Source: Pedosphaera sp. (GTDB lineage: Bacteria > Verrucomicrobiota > Verrucomicrobiia > Limisphaerales > Pedosphaeraceae). Taken from it: a stretch of 10,688 bases of DNA. Positions 7,613 to 10,688 of this stretch are shown here, in pieces; the stretch's first letter is position 1, and the number at the start of each line of letters is the position of its first letter. The stretch covers positions 1 through 10,688 of the forward strand of contig JAQGOT010000191.1 of assembly GCA_028293465.1 (NCBI GenBank). The letters run 5' to 3'. Both the position numbers and the translations under genes were made by a program. Under the pieces are notes generated by a model. The model was not told the origin of the DNA and searched no databases. It worked only from the letters and a program-made list of their open reading frames with translations.

Positions 7613-7845
7613 GGGAATTCCCGTAACGCGTCCTTGATGGCCCGTTCGTTTATTGGGTGGTTCAGGACTCCAACGGAGTACCGCCCACGCTTCTCAATCC
7701 GAACCTTGGCTGGACGCGATTCACGGACAGCTTCCAATCTGGTCAGGACAAACTTTCCTTCACCAGCAACCTGGATGTCGAAACGCTCTCCCGGCTTGGC
7801 CAGTCGGAGTGTCACTCGTTTTTTGTTGTCGGCAACGACAGTCAT
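7609..7845 (-). CDS. Type II antitoxin, AbrB-like (orphan partner of PIN toxin)
   Basis: ATG at 7845-7843 is preceded by GGGAG at a suitable distance and gives 78 residues; the same frame is open upstream but looks non-coding. The sequence MTVVADNKKRVTLRLAKPGERFDIQ is the swapped-hairpin DNA-binding N-terminus seen in small antitoxins related to SpoVT/AbrB. The C-terminal part (KRGRYSVGVLNHPINERAIKDALREFP) would be the toxin-binding tail. The ATGA overlap with the PIN relic is the usual TA gene order, antitoxin first. With the toxin broken the antitoxin may persist as an orphan regulator or simply not have decayed yet. The family assignment is by pattern memory, strengthened by the PIN remnant next door. 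Confidence 0.7.
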   Translation of the reverse strand: MTVVADNKKRVTLRLAKPGERFDIQVAGEGKFVLTRLEAVRESRPAKVRIEKRGRYSVGVLNHPINERAIKDALREFP

Positions 7846-8063
7846 GGTGGGAATCTCCCGCTCCTTGGGCTCCCTTTCAAGGATTTTGATGGACACCCGG
7901 GTCGTAGGGCGCGGTGCAGTTTTTGGGTATGGCTGGGAGTTTTCGAACCGAATAGGCACACCCGTTCGAGGAAAGGCGATGGTCGAAAAAAAGCGGATCT
8001 GCGACGCAACCCGCGCTCGGTCGCACCGCCGCGCGCGACACGGCGGGCGCGCTGGGTTATGAA

Positions 8064-8084
8064 CGGGCGGCAGGATGCCGCCCG
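8064..8084. repeat. Hairpin 1, 9-bp stem with GGA loop
   Basis: CGGGCGGCA-GGA-TGCCGCCCG is a perfect inverted repeat with a three-base loop. There is no T-run, so it is not a standard terminator. It pairs with a second GGA-loop hairpin five bases on. Confidence 0.7.
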
Positions 8085-8088
8085 AACC

Positions 8089-8107
8089 GTCAGGCTGGAA
8101 GCCTGAC
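8089..8107. repeat. Hairpin 2, 8-bp stem with GGA loop
   Basis: GTCAGGCT-GGA-AGCCTGAC is a perfect inverted repeat with the same GGA loop as the hairpin at 8064. This looks like a two-hairpin REP/MITE-like unit. I recall similar AGGCTGGAAGCCT units as abundant between genes in Verrucomicrobia and Planctomycetes genomes, but copy number here cannot be tested. Confidence 0.65.
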
Positions 8108-8255
8108 CCACGTTGGGCCCGCGACCAACCTTTCCGCCGGTCGGATGGCAGCGGTTCTGGTTGCAAATTGAGCTTCACGAGGACGCGCCGGTTTAGCGTT
8201 CGGGCTCGGCTTGCACCTTCGCCGGAGTTCAATCAACCCGGGATGCAGACGAGCT

Positions 8256-8543
8256 TCAGCTTCGTTTCGGGTTATCCAAGTTCCTATTATTGTTGGTGGC
8301 AGTTCTCCTCCCTCCCGCAGACCAAATCGCCGCGGCTGCCCATACCACAACCGCGCCACAGAAAAACCAAGGCGAAACAAGAGTGCAAACGACCAGCAGC
8401 ATCGTCAGTGCGTTCAGAGCGGATACCGACTGAAACGCATGAATTCGTCGATAATGGGCGACGAAGGTGGGGACAAAGAGCACGATGCAAGCAAGAATCA
8501 CAACGATCACGCCGATGGTTGGCTCGTCAAAGATTCTGCTCAT
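8256..8543 (-). CDS. Small membrane protein, weakly like superinfection-immunity (T4 Imm-type) proteins
   Basis: ATG at 8543-8541 overlaps the stop of the upstream gene as ATGA, which strongly supports this start. The 95 residues hold about three hydrophobic helices: 10-31 (IGVIVVILACIVLFVPTFVA) and a double span at 43-74 (LNALTMLLVVCTL...FFCGAVVVWAAAAIW). A polar tail (GGRRTATNNNRNLDNPKRS) ends it. The pattern F-x-P-T-x-x-A-x-x-R, then LN, then a Trp-containing last helix recalls the superinfection-immunity family (PF14373: FLPTxxA...LNLLLGWT...W). The LLGWT signature is missing, however, so this is only a suggestion. It is probably an inner-membrane protein translated together with the 207-residue partner. 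Confidence 0.6.
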   Translation of the reverse strand: MSRIFDEPTIGVIVVILACIVLFVPTFVAHYRRIHAFQSVSALNALTMLLVVCTLVSPWFFCGAVVVWAAAAIWSAGGRRTATNNNRNLDNPKRS

Positions 8544-9163
8544 ATTGGCGAGGGTGGCTGACGACAGAATTGAGCCACAGCCGCTGGCGGCGTGCCTACA
8601 ACCAAAGCGTTATGGTTGTCAATCATGGTAGGACTGAATGGCATACCGGCTGGAGGCCCCCCGGTGATCTGGTTGGGCTCTTGTGCTTCCTGGACACCAT
8701 GGCTCCGGAAGAATTCGACCAACTCACTCCGAGAGACGCGATCAGGAACGCCGAGAATTACGATGCTCGTACGCATCATAAGAATCAAGAGGCCGAACGG
8801 CTTCCCAGAACCCTGACGCGGTACAAATGAAAAAGTGAGAATGTCTTGGTATCGCCAAAAGGAAGCGCCAACCCCGTGTCCGTAAAACGCGCGAGCGACT
8901 CCGTCAACGGTAGCCTGAACCTCCGACACTCCGAGGTCGGACAGAAAACCCGCAAACACCGCTATCGCCATGCTGAGGATCATGGCACCCGTGAGTCCGA
9001 TACGCAGACCTTTGCCGTACCGCTGATCCAAGTACCACCCAAGTATCATCGCAACAAAGACCGCGATAATCAGCCAGCCCTTTCGCTGCCACCCACGCCG
9101 GTCGCGCATACGCAATGAAAAGAGCCACGGCTCCTGCCACCGCAATTGCTGTCCCGCGCTCAT
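8540..9163 (-). CDS. Two-TM membrane protein with cytoplasmic PH-like domain (hypothetical)
   Basis: ATG at 9163-9161 gives 207 residues. A basic cytoplasmic start (RMRDRRGWQRK) is followed by two adjacent helices at ~30-45 (WLIIAVFVAMILGWYL) and ~55-74 (IGLTGAMILSMAIAVFAGFL). Then a soluble domain (~76-156) reads EVQATVDGVARAF, FWRYQDILTFSFVP, LILMMRTSIVILGVPDRVSRSELVEFFRSHGV. Two N-terminal helices plus a beta-rich domain ending in an SxxELxxFxxxHG helix is the layout of bacterial PH-like/YcxB-type proteins; that is inference from layout, not a firm match. The last ~45 residues are proline/glycine-rich and low in complexity. It overlaps the downstream membrane gene by ATGA. The 76-aa frame ending in its start also overlaps by ATGA, but that ORF is doubtful. 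Confidence 0.68.
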   Translation of the reverse strand: MSAGQQLRWQEPWLFSLRMRDRRGWQRKGWLIIAVFVAMILGWYLDQRYGKGLRIGLTGAMILSMAIAVFAGFLSDLGVSEVQATVDGVARAFYGHGVGASFWRYQDILTFSFVPRQGSGKPFGLLILMMRTSIVILGVPDRVSRSELVEFFRSHGVQEAQEPNQITGGPPAGMPFSPTMIDNHNALVVGTPPAAVAQFCRQPPSPI

Positions 9164-9610
9164 AGGTTCACGCCATCATAACAGTAGTATTCGACCGCGG
9201 TGTGCGGTGTTGATCTTCCCATGAATTTGAGGGTATTTCGGGCTTTCTCTTTTGTCCAGAGCCGTTTAGCACTGCGGACTTGCAAAACAAGGACACCGGA
9301 GAAAACGCACTGCGTCGGCGAGGAACTGAACCAGGGGATCAAAGGCGTGAGGGTGGAGGAGAGTTCAGGTTGATCAAGGTTGGTGAACAAGGGTCGGCGG
9401 AGGACGGCTTGGAGACGGTGGCAGGCTGGTGGCCGGTTCGCGAAATAGTGCCGGCGCCGCTACCGCTCTGCCGGCGCACTCCATTGCGGTGCTTTACGGT
9501 TTTGACGTTCGGGCCGGTCAATGGGATTTCGGTGGAGGCAGCGGGACGATGGGTGATGGGTGCGCCGTTAGGGTCGATGGAAATGTCGTAAGCTGCTTTC
9601 GCCGAAAGAG
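9164..9610. other. Upstream region of the membrane operon; no firm gene
   Basis: Frames are open on both strands but none looks reliably coding. One candidate on the - strand runs from ATG 9390 to TGA 9160 (76 aa) and overlaps the next start as ATGA. Its last part (TLKFMGRSTPHTAVEYYCYD) faintly recalls the C-terminal MGHSTPxxTxxYY motif of tyrosine recombinases; nothing upstream supports that. Frames across 9339-9632 (-) and 9280-9591 (+) are mutually exclusive. They run through a GC-rich block at 9449-9500 that looks like a dispersed repeat. The operon promoter should lie here. Confidence 0.35.
9449..9500. repeat. Possible dispersed GC-rich repeat block
   Basis: The block GCCGGCGCCGCTACCGCTCT, then GCCGGCGCACTCCATTGCGG, is internally repetitive. 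It matches, from memory, a sequence recurring between genes in Pedosphaera-like genomes. No second copy is in this window, so this rests on recollection only. Confidence 0.3.
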
Positions 9611-9905
9611 TCAGGGCTCGACTGAGTCCCACCCTACCGTTGTTGGTGGGTTTGCCTGCGGGCGCTTTTTTCGCGTGTTCGGCCAGTTACTTGGGTTTTT
9701 TGGGTTTCTCTACTTCCTCGCAGACCTTGCAAAGCTTGCAAAGCTTGAGGGACAAACGGGTGGGTTTGTGTCAAATTCGCGGGCATGGAAAGGAGCAATC
9801 AATAGGGTCGATGACCGTCGGAAGACGGGGCGAAGGTGAGAAAACGGGAAGACGAGAGGACGGGTGGACGGGCAGTTCTGCCCCACACGTTGGCGGTGGT
9901 TCTTT
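9611..9905. other. Non-coding stretch with short tandem motifs
   Basis: No gene seen. It contains a T/G-rich run (9667-9712), the CTTGCAAAG tandem at 9726-9747, and a loosely repeated GACGGG/GACGAG motif at 9817-9870 (GAAGACGGGG, AAAACGGGAAGACGAGAGGACGGGTGGACGGG in pieces). Confidence 0.45.
9726..9747. repeat. 9-bp tandem repeat CTTGCAAAG x2.4
   Basis: Two exact copies of CTTGCAAAG (9726-9734 and 9735-9743) followed by CTTG. The repeat contains AAGCTT and TTGCAA palindromes. Function unknown. Confidence 0.7.
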
Positions 9906-10060
9906 GACATCTTGCAAATTTCGAATGACGAACCTTGAAAGTTCGAATGACGAATTCGAATTTCCAATGGGAGGGGTGCGTACTGAAATAACCGAGGGTC
10001 CGGTGGAATGACCAATGACACAATGACCAATGTCCAAAGAAATCCCAATCGGAGGTTCAG
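9906..10060. repeat. AT-rich direct repeats (TTCGAATGACGAA and AATGACCAAT types)
   Basis: TTCGAATGACGAA occurs exactly at 9920-9932 and 9942-9954, offset by 22 bases. From 10007 a second motif follows (GAATGACCAATGACAC, AATGACCAATGTCC, AAAGAAATCCCAAT), similar to the run at 7001-7052. No gene is seen. The composition is much lower in GC than the neighbouring DNA. Confidence 0.55.
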
Positions 10061-10110
10061 GCGGTTTCTTTGCGTCTCGGATCGGCGGCCGGTTGGGGAA
10101 GTCCGGACGA

Positions 10111-10160
10111 ATCCAGGTAAATCCAACCTAATCCAAGTTGATCCAGGTTAATCCGGGGGA
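10111..10160. repeat. Array A: five 10-bp ATCCARGTTA-type units
   Basis: ATCC recurs exactly every 10 bases at 10111, 10121, 10131, 10141 and 10151. The units are ATCCAGGTAA, ATCCAACCTA, ATCCAAGTTG, ATCCAGGTTA and ATCCGGGGGA. The last unit breaks to CGGG as in array C. An AT-rich hairpin follows six bases later. Confidence 0.85.
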
Positions 10161-10165
10161 GGATT

Positions 10166-10185
10166 TTCAAATTTTCAGATTTGAA
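10166..10185. repeat. AT-rich hairpin after array A
   Basis: TTCAAAT-TTTCAG-ATTTGAA is a perfect 7-bp inverted repeat with a six-base loop. It resembles the hairpin at 10580-10602 that follows array C. Confidence 0.6.
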
Positions 10186-10264
10186 GATTATCAGATCGGC
10201 GGAGGGAGCGCGGTGGGTGGCCCGGACTGCAGGCTTTGGGCGTCCGGTCCGGTTCTTGGCTGCT

Positions 10265-10284
10265 GCGAGCCAGGGCCGGCTCGC
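10265..10284. repeat. GC-rich hairpin between arrays A and B
   Basis: GCGAGCC-AGGGCC-GGCTCGC is a perfect 7-bp stem with a six-base loop. It is preceded by TGGCTGCTGCG (10257-10267), which recurs before the hairpin at 10420. CGGTTCTTGG sits at 10250-10259 and again at 10443-10452. Confidence 0.65.
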
Positions 10285-10327
10285 GGTTCGGCGGAGGCGG
10301 CACGGTTTGTTTGGGCTTGCCGCCAGT

Positions 10328-10357
10328 TTCCAGGCAAATCCAAGTTAATCCAAGGTG
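10328..10357. repeat. Array B: three 10-bp units
   Basis: Units TTCCAGGCAA (10328), ATCCAAGTTA (10338) and ATCCAAGGTG (10348) keep the 10-base period of arrays A and C. This is a shorter and more degraded copy. Confidence 0.75.
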
Positions 10358-10419
10358 GAGGTTGGTGAGACTCGGCGGCGGGGCGGGTTTCGGTGCGCGG
10401 TGACTGGCGTGGCTGCTGC

Positions 10420-10448
10420 GAACCGGGATCCCGCACGCGGGACGGTTC
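10420..10448. repeat. GC-rich two-step hairpin between arrays B and C
   Basis: GAACCG (10420-10425) pairs with CGGTTC (10443-10448), and TCCCGC (10429-10434) pairs with GCGGGA (10437-10442). A three-base bulge GGA interrupts the 5' arm. It follows the same TGGCTGCTGCG as the hairpin at 10265. There is no T-run, so a terminator is unlikely. Confidence 0.65.
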
Positions 10449-10507
10449 TTGGGATTGGCGCGTTGGCGGGTGATTGAGGGGGGGCCGGCGCTCGGACGTC
10501 GCACCGA

Positions 10508-10557
10508 ATCCAGGTGAATCCAGACAAATCCAAGTTAATCCAAGCTAATCCGGGTTG
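10508..10557. repeat. Array C: five 10-bp ATCCARGTTA-type units
   Basis: ATCC recurs every 10 bases at 10508, 10518, 10528, 10538 and 10548. The units are ATCCAGGTGA, ATCCAGACAA, ATCCAAGTTA, ATCCAAGCTA and ATCCGGGTTG. Unit by unit it corresponds to array A, including the final ATCCGGG, so the two look like copies of one 50-bp module. GGACG precedes both. Confidence 0.85.
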
Positions 10558-10579
10558 GTGAAGGGGAGCGGGCCGAATG

Positions 10580-10602
10580 ATCTCAAATTTCACATTTGAG
10601 AT
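10580..10602. repeat. AT-rich hairpin after array C
   Basis: ATCTCAAAT-TTCAC-ATTTGAGAT is a perfect 9-bp stem with a five-base loop, inside otherwise GC-rich DNA. No T-run follows. Confidence 0.65.
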
Positions 10603-10688
10603 TTCAGAGGGGACCGGGTATGGGGGATGGGCGGGGCGTTTGTTACGCTTTTGAAGGGGTTTGAGAAGGCATGTTACGGCAATGTTAC
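10603..10688. other. Window end: G-rich run and TGTTAC repeats
   Basis: No gene. A G-rich stretch is followed by three copies of TGTTAC (10641, 10672, 10683), the last two 11 bases apart within ATGTTACGGCA-ATGTTAC. The tract may continue past the window. Confidence 0.45.

Larger units (their letters stand above)
7846..8255. other. Intergenic stretch between the TA relic and the membrane operon
   Basis: About 410 GC-rich bases without a convincing gene. Open frames across it on both strands are long only because of the high GC content, and they translate to arginine/proline-rich junk. It contains the two GGA-loop hairpins at 8064-8107 and, just after them, a weaker inverted repeat (GTTGG ... 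CCAAC, 8112-8129). It should also hold the promoter of the - strand antitoxin, which I cannot place. Confidence 0.5.

Noticed and set aside
7846..8232. Upstream extension of the antitoxin frame to 8232
   Set aside because: Translates the GGA-loop hairpins and Pro/Arg-rich junk; ATG 7845 has a Shine-Dalgarno and the expected N-terminus.
8075..8830. 251-residue + strand frame
   Set aside because: Antisense to two ATGA-coupled membrane genes; composition is Arg/Ser/Pro junk.
9339..9632. 97-residue - strand frame and its + strand rival
   Set aside because: Both cross what looks like a dispersed repeat and have no recognisable domain.
10420..10448. Rho-independent terminator
   Set aside because: Strong stem but no T-run on either side and no gene ending nearby.
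10111..10557. CRISPR array or classic origin iterons
   Set aside because: Units are 10 bp with no spacers, so not CRISPR; no initiator gene or DnaA boxes seen nearby, so an origin is not supported.
10175..10593. Several - strand frames with a repeating WIxLDL-like pattern
   Set aside because: The peptide pattern simply translates the 10-bp DNA repeat; no plausible protein.

Overview
The window looks like a piece of a soil-type Verrucomicrobiota chromosome, most likely near Pedosphaera/Limisphaerales. This is an inference from the TIGR03790-type secreted protein with its "...FYRIRVSP" ending, the ccsA-hemA-hemC order with an unusually short GluTR, the scarcity of Shine-Dalgarno sites, and intergenic space full of small palindromic repeats. 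No rRNA, tRNA, IS element or CRISPR array was seen.

Left half (1-6083), all on the + strand and densely packed. The window opens inside a TIGR03790-family secreted protein (to 1690). Thirteen bases later comes a secreted subtilisin-like (S8) protease with an STN-like domain and an I9-like propeptide (1704-3104). A haem-biosynthesis block follows: a CcsA/HemX-like membrane protein (3158-3979), glutamyl-tRNA reductase hemA two bases later (3982-5040), and porphobilinogen deaminase hemC (5082-6083). HemA and HemC supply the first committed step and the tetrapyrrole-assembly step of the C5 pathway. The HemX-like protein is probably linked to GluTR level or to haem handling.

Middle (6084-7845), an eroding accessory stretch. 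It holds a single-TM hypothetical gene with a frameshift near its end (6123-6751), a 49-aa possible membrane protein on the - strand (6806-6955), a small helical protein (7236-7499), and a toxin-antitoxin remnant on the - strand. In that remnant the antitoxin (7609-7845) is intact and overlaps by ATGA a PIN-toxin relic (7500-7612) that is frameshifted, internally deleted and truncated.

Right part (7846-10688). Two ATGA-overlapping membrane-protein genes lie on the - strand (9163->8540, then 8543->8256), preceded by a doubtful 76-aa ORF that also overlaps by ATGA. The last 1.5 kb has no convincing gene but is rich in repeats. The most striking part is three clusters of a 10-bp-period ATCCARGTTA unit (10111, 10328, 10508) alternating with GC-rich hairpins that follow a shared TGGCTGCTGCG, plus AT-rich hairpins beside the first and third clusters. 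This alternating array is the window's best candidate for something undescribed.
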